From NCBI RefSeq assembly GCF_023544865.1, contig NZ_JAMJFX010000005.1, positions 95,258-159,257 on the forward strand: a DNA stretch of 64,000 bases, in the 5' to 3' direction. This stretch comes from Phaeovulum molybdatiresistens. GTDB taxonomy: Bacteria; Pseudomonadota; Alphaproteobacteria; Rhodobacterales; Rhodobacteraceae. The translations under genes were made by a program, and so were the position numbers. Of this stretch, positions 53,959 through 63,895 are shown one piece after another; positions within the stretch are counted from its first letter, which is position 1, and each line of letters begins with the position of its first letter. Under the pieces are notes generated by a model. That model saw only the letters and a list, made by a program, of their open reading frames with translations, had not been told where the DNA came from and did not search any database.

Positions 53959-54429
53959 TTATTCAGCCGCGGCAGCAGCCACCGTCAGTTTGCCACCGGC
54001 CTTCTCAACGGCTTCGATCGCCGCCTTCGATGCACCGGTCACATTCAGGGTGACTTTCGAGGTGATTTCGCCCTTCGCCAGGACGCGCACGCCGTCCAGC
54101 TTGCGACGCACCAGACCCGAGGCAACCAGCGCGTCCTCATTGATCTCGGCCTTCGCGTCCAGCTTGCCTTCGGCGATGAATTTCTCAATCAGGCCCAGGT
54201 TGATCACCGCGAAGGACTTGGCATTCGGCTTGGTGAAGCCACGCTTCGGCAGGCGGCGATACAGCGGCATCTGACCGCCTTCATAGCCGCCAATGGCCAC
54301 GCCCGAACGGGATTTCTGACCCTTGATACCGCGACCGGCGGTCTTGCCCTTGCCCGAACCCGGGCCGCGCGCAACGCGCTTTTTCTTGCGGGCGGCGCCT
54401 TCGTTGTCGCGAAGTTCATGCAGTTTCAT
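53959..54429 (-). CDS. rplO: 50S ribosomal protein L15
   Basis: 156 residues; [18 protein letters not shown] and [20 protein letters not shown] are the L15 start. The frame is open up to 54522, but the ATG at 54429 has the family's N-terminus and an AAGGAG site. A terminator lies upstream at 54529-54569, so it may begin a separate unit. Confidence 0.96.
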   Translation of the reverse strand: MKLHELRDNEGAARKKKRVARGPGSGKGKTAGRGIKGQKSRSGVAIGGYEGGQMPLYRRLPKRGFTKPNAKSFAVINLGLIEKFIAEGKLDAKAEINEDALVASGLVRRKLDGVRVLAKGEITSKVTLNVTGASKAAIEAVEKAGGKLTVAAAAAE

Positions 54430-54528
54430 GTCGCTTACTCCTTGGCCGGAACTGCCCCACCAGCGACGGAGGGGGCAAACACGGCATTTCTTCTTGGTTA
54501 CGGAAGCCGCAGGGCATTCCACCCGCGT

Positions 54529-54569
54529 CTAATAAAAGGAAAGGGCGCGCGGATCAAGCCCGCGCGCCC
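54529..54569 (-). terminator. Intrinsic terminator between rpmD and rplO
   Basis: GGGCGCGCGG (54543-54552) and CCGCGCGCCC (54560-54569) form a perfect stem; read leftwards it runs into TTTCCTTTTATTAG. It has the full form of a Rho-independent terminator within the spc operon. Confidence 0.8.
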
Positions 54570-54587
54570 CTTGATTGTTCAACGCGA

Positions 54588-54779
54588 TCAGCCGCGCTCT
54601 TCGACGATGGCAACAAGATGCGGGATCTTGTTAACCATGCCGCGGACCGAGGGGGTATCCTCCAGCTCGCGGGTGCGGTTGATTTTGCCCAGACCCAGAC
54701 CCTTCAGGGTCGCAGCCTGCACCGCGGGACGGCGCGCGGGCGAAGCGATCTGCTTCACGACGATGGTTTTCTTGGCCAT
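54588..54779 (-). CDS. rpmD: 50S ribosomal protein L30
   Basis: 63 residues; [15 protein letters not shown] and [30 protein letters not shown] are typical. 12 bases behind rpsE; a strong terminator follows its stop. Confidence 0.96.
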   Translation of the reverse strand: MAKKTIVVKQIASPARRPAVQAATLKGLGLGKINRTRELEDTPSVRGMVNKIPHLVAIVEERG

Positions 54780-54791
54780 GCCCTCAGCTCC

Positions 54792-55355
54792 TTACGCTTC
54801 TGCCGTTTCGGCGGTCTTGCCCAGGATGTCAGCGACCTTCTTGCCACGACGCTGCGCGACGTTGCGGGGGCTGGCTTCCTTTTTCAAACCGTCGATGGTG
54901 GCGCGGATCATGTTGTAGGGGTTCTGCGAGCCGAGCGATTTCGCCACGACGTCCTGAACACCCAGCATCTCGAACACGGCGCGCATCGGACCACCGGCGA
55001 TGATCCCGGTCCCGGGAACCGCGGTCCGCATCACGACCTTGCCAGCGCCATGACGGCCCTCGATGTCGTGATGCAGGGTGCGGCCATCGCGCAGCGGCAC
55101 ACGGACCAAGCTGCGCTTGGCCTGTTCGGTCGCCTTGCGGATCGCCTCGGGCACTTCCTTCGCCTTGCCCTTGCCGAAGCCCACACGCCCGCGCTGGTCG
55201 CCGACAACCACAAGCGCTGCAAAGCCAAAGCGTTTGCCGCCCTTCACGGTTTTCGACACGCGGTTGATCGCCACGAGACGATCGGCGAATTCCGGGGTTT
55301 CCTCACGTTCGCGACGGTCCTCGCGACGATCCCGGCGTTGTTCACGTTCTGCCAT
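54792..55355 (-). CDS. rpsE: 30S ribosomal protein S5
   Basis: 187 residues; [28 protein letters not shown] is the dsRBD-like half and [21 protein letters not shown] the second. A charged N-terminal extension ([10 protein letters not shown]) is usual in this order. S5 helps decoding fidelity and mRNA entry. Confidence 0.97.
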   Translation of the reverse strand: MAEREQRRDRREDRREREETPEFADRLVAINRVSKTVKGGKRFGFAALVVVGDQRGRVGFGKGKAKEVPEAIRKATEQAKRSLVRVPLRDGRTLHHDIEGRHGAGKVVMRTAVPGTGIIAGGPMRAVFEMLGVQDVVAKSLGSQNPYNMIRATIDGLKKEASPRNVAQRRGKKVADILGKTAETAEA

Positions 55356-55365
55356 TTTCGTCTCC

Positions 55366-55725
55366 TTAGAACTTCAGGCCGCCTTCACGGGCAGCATCGG
55401 CCAAAGCCTTGATCTTCCCATGAAAGAGGAAACCGCCACGGTCAAAGTAGCACTCTTCGATACCAGCCTTCTTGGCGCGTTGGGCAATTGCCGCACCCAC
55501 CTTGGCAGCTGCTTCGACGTTGTTCTTGCCAACGACGCCCAGATCCTTTTCGAGGGTCGAGGCCGCGGCAAGGGTCACGCCCTTGACGTCGTCGATCAGC
55601 TGAACGCTGATGTTCTTCGAAGACCGATGGACAGACAGGCGAAGACGGCCATTGGCCATCGCCCGCAACTTGTTCCGTACGCGCAGGCGGCGCTTGAGGA
55701 ACAGCTCTCGTTTGTTGTTCGCCAT
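55366..55725 (-). CDS. rplR: 50S ribosomal protein L18
   Basis: 119 residues; [33 protein letters not shown] is the 5S-rRNA-binding part, and [26 protein letters not shown] the end. It links 5S rRNA with the large subunit. Confidence 0.97.
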   Translation of the reverse strand: MANNKRELFLKRRLRVRNKLRAMANGRLRLSVHRSSKNISVQLIDDVKGVTLAAASTLEKDLGVVGKNNVEAAAKVGAAIAQRAKKAGIEECYFDRGGFLFHGKIKALADAAREGGLKF

Positions 55726-55736
55726 TTTTGCGCCCC

Positions 55737-56270
55737 TTACTTCTTCTTGCCTTCCTTGCGGAAGACGAACTCGCCCTTGTAGCGGATCCCTTTGCCCTTA
55801 TAGGGCTCGGGGCGCTTCCAATCGCGGATGTTCGCGGCGACCTGACCAACAAGCTGCTGGTCGATCCCTTCCACAACGATTTCGGTCTGCTTCGGTGCCG
55901 TAACGGTCACACCAGCCGGAACCTCGAAGTTCACTTCGTGGCTATAGCCCAGCGACAGTTTCAGCACGTTGCCCTGCATCGCGGCACGGTAACCAACGCC
56001 CTGGATCTCAAGCTCTTTCTTGAAACCCTGCGAAACGCCGGTTGCCAGGTTCTCCACCATCGAGCGGGCCATGCCCCACTGCTGGCGGGCCCGCTTCGAA
56101 GTGCCACGCGGCGTGACGGTGACCACATTGCCATCCAGCGCGATGGTCACGTCGTCGGTCGCGGTGAACGAACGGGTCCCTTTCGGGCCCTTCACTTCAA
56201 CCGTCTGACCGGACACCGTGGCGGTCACGCCGTTCGGCAGTTCAACGGGCTTCTTCCCAATCCGAGACAT
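55737..56270 (-). CDS. rplF: 50S ribosomal protein L6
   Basis: 177 residues; [21 protein letters not shown] and [24 protein letters not shown] frame two repeated folds. It lies near the factor-binding centre. I use the ATG at 56270 preceded by AGGAGGGCAGG; the frame above it overlaps rpsH and is not real. Confidence 0.97.
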   Translation of the reverse strand: MSRIGKKPVELPNGVTATVSGQTVEVKGPKGTRSFTATDDVTIALDGNVVTVTPRGTSKRARQQWGMARSMVENLATGVSQGFKKELEIQGVGYRAAMQGNVLKLSLGYSHEVNFEVPAGVTVTAPKQTEIVVEGIDQQLVGQVAANIRDWKRPEPYKGKGIRYKGEFVFRKEGKKK

Positions 56271-56280
56271 CCTGCCCTCC

Positions 56281-56679
56281 TTAGAACACGGTGCAGAGCA
56301 CTTCACCGCCGACATTGGCAGTGCGTGCAGCCGCGTCCGACATGACGCCTTTCGGCGTGGAGACGATGGAAACGCCAAGGCCGTTGCGGACCGAGGGAAT
56401 TTCCTTGACCGAAGCATAAACGCGGCGGCCGGGGGTCGACACGCGCTTGAGTTCGCGGATCACCGGGGTGCCCTCGAAATACTTCAGGCTGATTTCCAGC
56501 GCCGGATGGCCGTCAGCCCCGGTCACCTTTTCATACCCGCGAATATAGCCTTCCGAAGCCAGCACATCCAGGACCCAGGCGCGCAGCTTGGACGCCGGCG
56601 TACGGACAGTGGACTTGCCGCGCATCTGCGCGTTGCGGATGCGGGTCAGCATATCGCCGAGAGGATCGTTCATCGACAT
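56281..56679 (-). CDS. rpsH: 30S ribosomal protein S8
   Basis: 132 residues; [19 protein letters not shown] and the C-terminal [16 protein letters not shown]...GGEVLCTVF are S8. In E. coli S8 represses the spc operon by binding its mRNA at L5; whether this holds here is unknown. ATG 56679 follows GGAGATCGGGAT. Confidence 0.97.
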   Translation of the reverse strand: MSMNDPLGDMLTRIRNAQMRGKSTVRTPASKLRAWVLDVLASEGYIRGYEKVTGADGHPALEISLKYFEGTPVIRELKRVSTPGRRVYASVKEIPSVRNGLGVSIVSTPKGVMSDAAARTANVGGEVLCTVF

Positions 56680-56691
56680 ATCCCGATCTCC

Positions 56692-56997
56692 TTACCAGCT
56701 CGACTTCACCATGCCGGGGATCTGGCCGAACGAGGCCAGTTCGCGCAGCATGATCCGCGAGAGTTTGAGCTTACGGTAGTAAGCGTGGGGACGGCCGGTC
56801 AGCTGGCAACGGTTGTGCAGCCGGGTCGCCGACGAGTTACGGGGAAGTTCCGCGAGCTTCAGAGACGCCTTGAAACGCTCTTCCATCGGGCGGGACTGGT
56901 CGGCAACCACTTCCTTCAGCGCGGCGCGCTTGGCAGCGTATTGCTTGACCAGTTTGGCGCGCTTCTTCTCGCGCTCGACCATAGAGACTTTTGCCAT
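56692..56997 (-). CDS. rpsN: 30S ribosomal protein S14 (zinc-free)
   Basis: 101 residues; [25 protein letters not shown] and [27 protein letters not shown]. The CxxC pairs of the zinc form are absent, so it is the long C-minus type. Confidence 0.97.
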   Translation of the reverse strand: MAKVSMVEREKKRAKLVKQYAAKRAALKEVVADQSRPMEERFKASLKLAELPRNSSATRLHNRCQLTGRPHAYYRKLKLSRIMLRELASFGQIPGMVKSSW

Positions 56998-57013
56998 ATC
57001 TTCTCTCCCGCGA

Positions 57014-57574
57014 TCAGCTGTTGAACGGCATGTTGAAATGCTTCAACAGCGCCTTCGCTTCCGCGTCTTTCGAAGCGGTGGTGCAGATGATGATGTCCAT
57101 GCCCAGAACCTCATCGACCTTGTCGAAGTCGATTTCCGGGAACACGATTTGCTCTTTCAGGCCCATCGCGTAGTTGCCACGACCATCGAACGAGGTGCCC
57201 TTGACGCCGCGGAAGTCGCGGACGCGCGGCAGCGCGATGTTGATCAGGCGATCGAGGAATTCATACATCCGGTCACCGCGCAGCGTGACCTTGCAGCCCA
57301 GCGGCATTTCTTCACGGACGCGGAAGCCGGCGATCGACTTCTTGGCCTTGGTGATTACGGCCTTCTGACCGGCGATCTGCGAAAGCTCCTCGGCGGCCTG
57401 CTTGACCTTCTTGGTGTCTTTCACGGCTTCGCCGACACCCATGTTCAGGACGATCTTGTCCAGACGCGGGATCTGCATGTCGTTCTTGTAGCCGAATTCT
57501 TCCTTCATCGCGGCCCGGATCTGATCCTTGTAGACCGCCTTCAGGCGCGGCGTATAGGTGGCTTGGTCCAGCAT
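57014..57574 (-). CDS. rplE: 50S ribosomal protein L5
   Basis: 186 residues; [20 protein letters not shown] and [24 protein letters not shown] are the L5 blocks. Binds 5S rRNA. Its ATG shares one base with the rplX stop (TGATG). Confidence 0.97.
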   Translation of the reverse strand: MLDQATYTPRLKAVYKDQIRAAMKEEFGYKNDMQIPRLDKIVLNMGVGEAVKDTKKVKQAAEELSQIAGQKAVITKAKKSIAGFRVREEMPLGCKVTLRGDRMYEFLDRLINIALPRVRDFRGVKGTSFDGRGNYAMGLKEQIVFPEIDFDKVDEVLGMDIIICTTASKDAEAKALLKHFNMPFNS

Positions 57575-57879
57575 CAGATGGCCTCCCCGGTGGTCTTGGC
57601 GAAACGCACCTTCTTGCCGTCTTCCATGCGGAAGCCGACGCGGGTGGCCTTGCCTTCCTTGTCCATCAGCGCAAGGTTCGACAGGTCGATCGGCATGGCT
57701 TTCGCCACGCGGCCGCCCTGTACGGTCTGCGTCTGACGCTGGTGACGGATGGCCATGTTCACGCCATCGACGATCGCCTTGTTCTCTTGCGGGAGAACAG
57801 TGGTGATCTCACCCTGCTTGCCCTTGTCCTTGCCGGCGAGCACGACGACCTTGTCGCCCTTGCGAAGCTTCGCAGCCAT
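57574..57879 (-). CDS. rplX: 50S ribosomal protein L24
   Basis: 101 residues; [22 protein letters not shown] is the KOW motif, which starts assembly of the 50S. The start is ATG 57879, overlapping the rplN stop by one base (TGATG); a GTG lies one codon above. Confidence 0.97.
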   Translation of the reverse strand: MAAKLRKGDKVVVLAGKDKGKQGEITTVLPQENKAIVDGVNMAIRHQRQTQTVQGGRVAKAMPIDLSNLALMDKEGKATRVGFRMEDGKKVRFAKTTGEAI

Positions 57880-58247
57880 CACAGCACCTCCGGAGCGAGC
57901 GAGATGATCTTCATGAAGTTCTTGGCGCGCAACTCGCGCACGACCGGCCCGAAGATACGGGTGCCGACCGGTTCGCCCTGGTTGTTCAGGATGACGGCGG
58001 CGTTACGGTCGAAACGGATCGACGTGCCGTCTTCACGACGGACTTCTTTGGCGGTGCGCACGACGACGGCCTTGCGGACGTCACCTTTCTTCACGCGGCC
58101 GCGCGGGATGGCTTCCTTAACGGAAACGACAATGATGTCGCCCACCGACGCATAGCGACGGTGCGAACCACCCAGGACCTTGATGCACTGCACCCGGCGA
58201 GCGCCGGAGTTGTCAGCAACATCCAGATTGGTCTGCATCTGGATCAT
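57879..58247 (-). CDS. rplN: 50S ribosomal protein L14
   Basis: 122 residues; [27 protein letters not shown] and [23 protein letters not shown] are universal in L14. It bridges to the small subunit. 80 bases behind rpsQ. Confidence 0.97.
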   Translation of the reverse strand: MIQMQTNLDVADNSGARRVQCIKVLGGSHRRYASVGDIIVVSVKEAIPRGRVKKGDVRKAVVVRTAKEVRREDGTSIRFDRNAAVILNNQGEPVGTRIFGPVVRELRAKNFMKIISLAPEVL

Positions 58248-58327
58248 TTGGTTTCTCCCGACCTTTGGGGACGCCTGATGCAGTCAGGGCCCCAGGGTTT
58301 CGACAAACTGTCGGATGACGCGGGGCC

Positions 58328-58561
58328 TCAGGCCTCGACGACAACCGTCCAGCGTTTCGTCTTCGAAATAGGCGCGCATTCCTCGATACGAACGGCATCG
58401 CCGACCTTGAATTGGTTGTTGGCGTCGTGAGCCCGGTATTTCTTGGACTTACGAACGGTTTTCTGCAGCAGCGGGTGCTTGAAGCGGCGTTCGACAAGAA
58501 CCGTGATCGTTTGATCGTTCTTGTCCGAGGTCACGGTGCCTTGCAGGATACGTTTGGGCAT
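58328..58561 (-). CDS. rpsQ: 30S ribosomal protein S17
   Basis: 77 residues; [46 protein letters not shown] and the [13 protein letters not shown] end are S17. Binds 16S rRNA early in assembly. 13 bases behind rpmC. Confidence 0.97.
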   Translation of the reverse strand: MPKRILQGTVTSDKNDQTITVLVERRFKHPLLQKTVRKSKKYRAHDANNQFKVGDAVRIEECAPISKTKRWTVVVEA

Positions 58562-58574
58562 TCTGGGAAACTCC

Positions 58575-58775
58575 TCAGTTCGCGGCTTCAGCGGCTTTTT
58601 GGTTCAGCACCGTCTTGATGCGGGCGACGTCACGACGAACGGCACGCATGCGGGCGGTGTTCTCAAGCTGACCCGTGGCCTGCTGGAAGCGAAGATTGAA
58701 GGCTTCCTTCTTCAGGGCGACCAGTTCGTCACGAAGCTGGTCAGGCGTCTTCGCCTTGAGTTCTTGGGCGTTCAT
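58575..58775 (-). CDS. rpmC: 50S ribosomal protein L29
   Basis: 66 residues; two long helices with [27 protein letters not shown], the L29 core. It borders the tunnel exit. It is parted from rplP by 182 bases that hold a terminator and a promoter-like sequence, unlike the usual tight rplP-rpmC junction. Confidence 0.95.
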   Translation of the reverse strand: MNAQELKAKTPDQLRDELVALKKEAFNLRFQQATGQLENTARMRAVRRDVARIKTVLNQKAAEAAN

Positions 58776-58861
58776 CCCAGGTCCTTTCTTGCATCAGAGG
58801 GCCCCTCGCGGGTGACCCTGAATCTGATGGGTTATGTCGATCCCGTCTCCAGGATCGGCGC

Positions 58862-58890
58862 GGTATATCACCGGCTTTCCATGCTGGCAA
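58862..58890 (-). promoter_or_regulatory. Probable promoter ahead of rpmC
   Basis: TTGCCA (58885-58890), 17 bases, TATACC (58862-58867) on the minus strand, directly behind the terminator and about 85 bases ahead of rpmC. Confidence 0.45.
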
Positions 58891-58900
58891 TGGCAAGCCG

Positions 58901-58941
58901 GAAGAAAAAGCATTCCCCCGGGGGTGTCCCCAGGGGAATGC
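58901..58941 (-). terminator. Intrinsic terminator between rplP and rpmC
   Basis: GCATTCCCC (58910-58918) and GGGGAATGC (58933-58941) form a perfect 9-bp stem; read leftwards it runs into TTTTTCTTCC. Full Rho-independent form inside the S10 operon. Confidence 0.85.
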
Positions 58942-58957
58942 GTACATTTGCGTCTGC

Positions 58958-59371
58958 TTACCAGTCTTCGCGCGCGACGATACGCGTCATGACCGGCAGC
59001 TTGTTCGCACCAAGGCGCAGCGCTTCGCGTGCGATGGATTCGGCGACACCGTCGATCTCGAACATGATTCGGCCCGGCTTGACCTTAGCCGCCCAGAAAT
59101 CGACCGAGCCCTTACCTTTACCCATCCGGACTTCGGTGGGTTTCGAGGACACCGGCACATCCGGGAACACCCGGATCCAGACCCGGCCCTGACGCTTCAT
59201 GTGGCGGGTGATCGCGCGGCGGGCCGCTTCGATCTGCCGCGCGGTGACGCGCTCAGGCTCGGTCGCCTTGAGGGCAAAGGACCCGAAGTTCAGGTTGAAG
59301 CCGCCTTTGGCTTCGCCGTGAATGCGGCCCTTGTGCTGTTTGCGGAACTTGGTCCGTTTCGGTTGCAGCAT
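58958..59371 (-). CDS. rplP: 50S ribosomal protein L16
   Basis: 137 residues; [24 protein letters not shown] and [27 protein letters not shown] are L16. It places the CCA end of A-site tRNA. 13 bases behind rpsC. Confidence 0.97.
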   Translation of the reverse strand: MLQPKRTKFRKQHKGRIHGEAKGGFNLNFGSFALKATEPERVTARQIEAARRAITRHMKRQGRVWIRVFPDVPVSSKPTEVRMGKGKGSVDFWAAKVKPGRIMFEIDGVAESIAREALRLGANKLPVMTRIVAREDW

Positions 59372-59384
59372 CTTTTGTTACTCC

Positions 59385-60095
59385 TCAGCGGGCGTCACGG
59401 CGCGGGCCACGCGGAGCCGGGCCTTCTTGGGCCTCGGCAGCCTTGCGGTCGCGCGCTTGCGGATCATGTTCCATGATCTCGCCTTTGAAGATCCAGACTT
59501 TCACCCCGATGATCCCATAGGGGGTCGAGGCTTCGTCCAGCGCGTAATCGATGTCGGCGCGCAGCGTGTGCAGCGGCACGCGACCTTCACGATACCACTC
59601 GGTACGCGCGATTTCCGCGCCACCCAGACGGCCCGCAACGTTCACACGAATGCCAAGCGCACCCATGCGCATCGCGTTCTGAACCGCACGCTTCATGGCG
59701 CGACGGAAGGACACGCGGCGCTCAAGCTGCTGCGCGATCGATTCGGCCACCAGCTGGGCGTCCAGTTCGGGCTTGCGGACCTCAACGATGTTCAGGTGCA
59801 GTTCCGATTTGGTGAAGTTCGCCAACTTCTTGCGCAGGGTTTCGATATCGGCGCCCTTCTTGCCGATGATCACACCCGGACGCGCGGCATGAATGGTCAC
59901 GCGGCACTTCTTGTGCGGACGCTCGATGATCACGCGGCTGATGCCGGCCTGCTTGGCCTCTTCGTGAATGAAATCACGCATCTTGAGGTCTTCAAGGAGC
60001 AGGTTGCCGTAGTCTTTCGATTCGGCGAACCAGCGGCTGTCCCAGGTGCGGTTGACCTGGAGACGCATCCCAATGGGGTTAACCTTCTGTCCCAT
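59385..60095 (-). CDS. rpsC: 30S ribosomal protein S3
   Basis: 236 residues; [13 protein letters not shown], the KH domain with [14 protein letters not shown], and the C-terminal [21 protein letters not shown] and [17 protein letters not shown]. It lies at the mRNA entry. The start at 60095 shares a base with the rplV stop (TAATG). Confidence 0.97.
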   Translation of the reverse strand: MGQKVNPIGMRLQVNRTWDSRWFAESKDYGNLLLEDLKMRDFIHEEAKQAGISRVIIERPHKKCRVTIHAARPGVIIGKKGADIETLRKKLANFTKSELHLNIVEVRKPELDAQLVAESIAQQLERRVSFRRAMKRAVQNAMRMGALGIRVNVAGRLGGAEIARTEWYREGRVPLHTLRADIDYALDEASTPYGIIGVKVWIFKGEIMEHDPQARDRKAAEAQEGPAPRGPRRDAR

Positions 60096-60475
60096 TACGC
60101 ACGCTCCTCGACTTGACGCACCTTGATGGTGATTTCCGAAAACGGCTTCATGATCTTGCCGAACCGGCCACGCGCCCGCGGACGGCCGCGCTTCATCACC
60201 AGGTTCTTGCCGACCCAGGCTTCCGCAACCACCAGGTTGTCGACATCCAGACCGTGGTTGTTTTCCGCATTGGCGATTGCCGACTGCAGGCACTTCTTGA
60301 CATCGCCTGCGATCCGCTTCTTCGAAAAGGTCAGATCGGCCAAAGCCTTGTCGACCTTCTTGCCACGGATCAGCGCGGCAACGAGGTTGAGTTTCTGCGG
60401 CGAGGTGCGAAGCATGCGCGTCTTCGCCATCGCCTCGTTATCCGCCACGCGGCGCGGATTCTGTTCCTTACCCAT
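60095..60475 (-). CDS. rplV: 50S ribosomal protein L22
   Basis: 126 residues; [56 protein letters not shown] and the [17 protein letters not shown] hairpin end. Part of the exit tunnel. The first ~20 residues are an extension usual in this order. Confidence 0.97.
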   Translation of the reverse strand: MGKEQNPRRVADNEAMAKTRMLRTSPQKLNLVAALIRGKKVDKALADLTFSKKRIAGDVKKCLQSAIANAENNHGLDVDNLVVAEAWVGKNLVMKRGRPRARGRFGKIMKPFSEITIKVRQVEERA

Positions 60476-60480
60476 GGCGC

Positions 60481-60759
60481 TTACTTCCTCTTGGCTTTCT
60501 TGTCGGCAGCGTGACCGTAATAGGTCCGGGTCGGCGAATATTCACCGAACTTCTGACCGATCATCTCTTCGGTCACGTTGACCGGGATGTGTTTCTGACC
60601 GTTGTAGACCCCAAAGGTGAGGCCGACGAACTGCGGCAGGATGGTGGAACGACGCGACCAGATCTTGATCACTTCGCTTTTGCCCGACGCGCGCGCTTTT
60701 TCCGCTTTCTTCAGCAGATAGGCGTCAACGAAAGGGCCTTTCCAAACAGAACGTGCCAT
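60481..60759 (-). CDS. rpsS: 30S ribosomal protein S19
   Basis: 92 residues; [23 protein letters not shown] and [28 protein letters not shown] are S19. It binds S13 in the head. 3 bases behind rplB. Confidence 0.97.
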   Translation of the reverse strand: MARSVWKGPFVDAYLLKKAEKARASGKSEVIKIWSRRSTILPQFVGLTFGVYNGQKHIPVNVTEEMIGQKFGEYSPTRTYYGHAADKKAKRK

Positions 60760-60762
60760 ATC

Positions 60763-61599
60763 TTAACGACCCTTCTTAGCGTGACGCGACCGGACGATGT
60801 ACTTGTCCGTCGACTTGTTCTTGCGGGTCCGATTGCCCTTGGTGCCCTTGCCCCAGGGCGTCACCGGGTGACGACCACCCGAGGTCCGGCCCTCACCACC
60901 GCCGTGCGGGTGGTCGATCGGGTTCATGGCAACACCGCGAACGGTCGGACGCACGCCCATGTGACGCTTGCGGCCAGCCTTGCCGAGGTTTTGGTTCGAG
61001 TGATCGGCATTCGACACCGCACCCACCGTCGCCATGCATTCCTGACGCACCATGCGCAGCTCGCCCGAGGACAGGCGGATCTGGGCGTAGCCACCATCGC
61101 GGCCGACAAACTGGGCATAGGTGCCAGCGGCGCGCGCCAGCTGCCCGCCCTTGCCGGGCTTCAGCTCGACGTTGTGGACGATCGTCCCGATCGGCATGCC
61201 CGAGAACGGCATCGCGTTGCCCGGCTTGATGTCGCACTTGGCGCCAGCGACGACCTTGTCACCAACCGCAAGACGCTGGGGAGCCAGGATATAGGCCTGC
61301 TCGCCATCTTCATATTTGACCAGCGCGATGAACGCGGTGCGGTTGGGATCGTATTCGATCCGCTCGACCGTAGCGGCCACATCGAACTTGCGGCGTTTGA
61401 AATCAACGATGCGGTACAGGCGCTTCGCCCCACCGCCCTTGTGCCACATGGTGACGCGCCCGGTATTGTTCCGGCCACCCGTCTTGGTCAGACCCTCAGT
61501 GAGGGCTTTGACGGGGCGGCCTTTCCAAAGCTCCGAACGGTCGATCAGAACCAGCCCACGCTGGCCAGGCGTCGTCGGCTTATACGACTTGAGTGCCAT
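60763..61599 (-). CDS. rplB: 50S ribosomal protein L2
   Basis: 278 residues; [10 protein letters not shown], the two RNA-binding folds, [23 protein letters not shown] and the strictly conserved [25 protein letters not shown] near the peptidyl-transferase centre. A 143-base gap with a hairpin parts it from rplW. Confidence 0.98.
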   Translation of the reverse strand: MALKSYKPTTPGQRGLVLIDRSELWKGRPVKALTEGLTKTGGRNNTGRVTMWHKGGGAKRLYRIVDFKRRKFDVAATVERIEYDPNRTAFIALVKYEDGEQAYILAPQRLAVGDKVVAGAKCDIKPGNAMPFSGMPIGTIVHNVELKPGKGGQLARAAGTYAQFVGRDGGYAQIRLSSGELRMVRQECMATVGAVSNADHSNQNLGKAGRKRHMGVRPTVRGVAMNPIDHPHGGGEGRTSGGRHPVTPWGKGTKGNRTRKNKSTDKYIVRSRHAKKGR

Positions 61600-61701
61600 G
61601 CTCTCTGTCTTCCGTTGCTTTGGACCATAGGTCCGTTTCGTATGGGGTTGCTTGCGCCGCCCCGCTCATGTCGTCCGGTTGCCCGGAAACATAAAACTCA
61701 A

Positions 61702-61722
61702 CGGCCCCGGAACCCGGGGCCG
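61702..61722 (-). other. 9-bp hairpin between rplW and rplB
   Basis: CGGCCCCGG (61702-61710) and CCGGGGCCG (61714-61722) enclose AAC; TTGAGTTTTATG follows on the minus strand. A weak T-run, so a partial terminator or attenuator is possible. Confidence 0.55.
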
Positions 61723-61742
61723 CGAGATTCGTTTGGCTTCTA

Positions 61743-62039
61743 TCAGAGGCCGGTGGAGACGTCGATAGTGTTTCCGTCTTCCAGCGTGACATAGGCCTTT
61801 TTCACGTCGCTGCGCGTGCCCAGCTGGCCGCGGAAGCGCTTGACCTTGCCCTTGGTGATGGTGGTGTTGACCGCCTTCACCTTGACGCCGAACAGGGCCT
61901 CAACCGCTTCCTTGATCTGCGGCTTGTTGGCATCCTTCGCCACCTGGAACACCACCGCGCCGTTTTCGGACGCCATCGTGGCCTTTTCGGTGATGATCGG
62001 CTTGACGATCACGTCGTAATGTTCAGCTTTCGCGCTCAT
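61743..62039 (-). CDS. rplW: 50S ribosomal protein L23
   Basis: 98 residues; [28 protein letters not shown] and [33 protein letters not shown]. It is the docking site for trigger factor and SRP. Overlaps rplD by 4 bases (ATGA). Confidence 0.97.
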   Translation of the reverse strand: MSAKAEHYDVIVKPIITEKATMASENGAVVFQVAKDANKPQIKEAVEALFGVKVKAVNTTITKGKVKRFRGQLGTRSDVKKAYVTLEDGNTIDVSTGL

Positions 62040-62656
62040 TTCAGACGAGCCTCCAGAGCTTCGACACCCGCCTTCGTGATCACCAGCGTGTCACGCTTCA
62101 GGATGTCATAGACGTTGGCGCCCATCGACGGCAGGATATCGATGCCTTCGATGTTGCGCGCGGCACGGGCGAAGTTCTCGTTCACGTCGGCCCCGTCGAT
62201 GATCAGGACGCGCTTCCAGCCCAGTTCCTTCGCGGCTTTGGCAAGGATCGCGGTCTTGGCTTCGGGCATCGCGACGTCTTCCAGAACGACCAGGTTGCCG
62301 GTCGCGGCCTTCGACGACAGCGCATGCTTCAGACCCAGCGCCCGGAACTTCTTGGGCAGGTCGTGGGCGTGGCTGCGCGGGGTCGGGCCCTTGTAGACAC
62401 CACCGTGACGGAAGATCGGCGCCTTCTTGGACCCGTGACGTGCGCCACCGGTGCCCTTCTGGCGGTAGATCTTCTTGGTCGAGTAGGACACTTCCGACTT
62501 GGTCAGAACCGAGTGGGTGCCCTGCTGCGCCTTCGCACGCTGCCAGCGCACGACGCGGTGCAGGATGTCCGCGCGCGGCTCCAGCCCGAAGATGTCATCC
62601 GACAGTTCGATCGAACCGGCCTTGCCGGCGTCGAGCTTGATCACATCGAGTTTCAT
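62036..62656 (-). CDS. rplD: 50S ribosomal protein L4
   Basis: 206 residues; [50 protein letters not shown] is the tunnel loop. In E. coli L4 also represses the S10 operon; not shown here. Overlaps rplC by 4 bases. Confidence 0.97.
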   Translation of the reverse strand: MKLDVIKLDAGKAGSIELSDDIFGLEPRADILHRVVRWQRAKAQQGTHSVLTKSEVSYSTKKIYRQKGTGGARHGSKKAPIFRHGGVYKGPTPRSHAHDLPKKFRALGLKHALSSKAATGNLVVLEDVAMPEAKTAILAKAAKELGWKRVLIIDGADVNENFARAARNIEGIDILPSMGANVYDILKRDTLVITKAGVEALEARLK

Positions 62657-63378
62657 GCTTCACCCCCTTCGGCGGCAACTTCTTCCGCCGGAGCAGCCGA
62701 GGCCGAACCCTTCAGGGCCGCAGGCATCGGAACGTCCTTCGGCAGCGGCTTCTTGACCGCATCCTTGATCGTGACCCAGCCGCCCTTGGCGCCCGGAACC
62801 GAGCCCTTGACCAGGATCAGGCCACGGTCGGCATCGGTCTTGACGACCTGGATGTTCTGGGTGGTGACACGCACGGCGCCCAGATGGCCAGCCATCTTCT
62901 TGCCCTTGAACACCTTGCCCGGGTCCTGGCACTGGCCGGTCGAACCGTGCGAACGGTGCGAAATCGACACACCGTGCGAGGCCCGCAGACCGCCGAAGTT
63001 GTGCCGCTTCATGACGCCCGCGAAGCCCTTACCGATCGAGGTGCCGGCGATATCGACGAACTGACCGGCATTGTAGTGTTCGGCCGAGATCTCGGCGCCA
63101 ACTTCGATCAGGTTTTCCGGCGACACGCGGAATTCCGCAACCTTGCGCTTGGGGGCCACGTTCGCCTTGGCGAAATGGCCGCGCAGGGCGGCGGTGGTGC
63201 GCTTGGCCTTGGCATTGCCCGCGCCCAGCTGGACGGCGGTGTAGCCATCCTTGTCGGCGGTGCGCTGCGCGACGACCTGCAGATTGTCGAGCTGAAGAAC
63301 GGTCACAGGAACCTGCTTGCCGTCTTCAAGGAACAGCCGGGTCATGCCCAGCTTCTTGGCGATAACACCAGAACGCAT
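62653..63378 (-). CDS. rplC: 50S ribosomal protein L3
   Basis: 241 residues; [28 protein letters not shown] and [51 protein letters not shown], the arm reaching the catalytic centre. The C-terminal tail is long and rich in Ala/Glu, as in the order. Start at 63378, 10 bases behind rpsJ. Confidence 0.97.
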   Translation of the reverse strand: MRSGVIAKKLGMTRLFLEDGKQVPVTVLQLDNLQVVAQRTADKDGYTAVQLGAGNAKAKRTTAALRGHFAKANVAPKRKVAEFRVSPENLIEVGAEISAEHYNAGQFVDIAGTSIGKGFAGVMKRHNFGGLRASHGVSISHRSHGSTGQCQDPGKVFKGKKMAGHLGAVRVTTQNIQVVKTDADRGLILVKGSVPGAKGGWVTIKDAVKKPLPKDVPMPAALKGSASAAPAEEVAAEGGEA

Positions 63379-63388
63379 GAGCCCCTCC

Positions 63389-63697
63389 TCAGACCTTGAT
63401 CTCGACGTCGACACCGGCGGCCAGGTCGAGCTTCATCAGCGCGTCCACGGTTTGCGGGGTCGGATCGACGATGTCGAGAAGACGCTTGTGCGTACGGATC
63501 TCCCACTGGTCGCGCGACTTCTTGTCGATGTGCGGGCCACGCAGAACGGTGAATTTCTCGATCTTGTTCGGCAGCGGAATCGGGCCGCGAACCTGTGCAC
63601 CGGTGCGCTTGGCGGTGTTCACGATTTCCTGGGTGCTGGCGTCCAGCACGCGGTAATCGAACGCCTTGAGCCGGATGCGAATGTTTTGACCAGTCAT
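63389..63697 (-). CDS. rpsJ: 30S ribosomal protein S10
   Basis: 102 residues; [71 protein letters not shown]. It also works as NusE in antitermination. First gene of the S10 operon behind its own promoter. Confidence 0.98.
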   Translation of the reverse strand: MTGQNIRIRLKAFDYRVLDASTQEIVNTAKRTGAQVRGPIPLPNKIEKFTVLRGPHIDKKSRDQWEIRTHKRLLDIVDPTPQTVDALMKLDLAAGVDVEIKV

Positions 63698-63793
63698 GGT
63701 ATTCCCTTTTCGCAGGGCTTTTCAGGTTGAGAGGCAGACACCGCCGCATGCGACGCCTGCATCGAACCGCAATCTCTTGGAGATCAGGCGCGC

Positions 63794-63822
63794 GTCCTAC
63801 GGCGCATTGCCCGGCCTGTCAA
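63794..63822 (-). promoter_or_regulatory. rpsJ: Promoter of the S10 operon
   Basis: A perfect TTGACA (63817-63822), 17 bases, TAGGAC (63794-63799) on the minus strand, about 95 bases ahead of rpsJ and just behind the tuf hairpin. Confidence 0.6.
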
Positions 63823-63827
63823 GAGCA

Positions 63828-63853
63828 ATTGGCGCGCCTTTCGGCGCACCAAT
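63828..63853 (-). terminator. Hairpin behind tuf
   Basis: ATTGGCGCGCC and GGCGCACCAAT (one G-T pair) enclose TTTC between tuf and the S10 promoter. A short T-poor tail makes it a weak or partial terminator. Confidence 0.5.
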
Positions 63854-63895
63854 CCATTTCCTAGCAAGGACAGGCCACATGGCCCGTCCGCGCCA

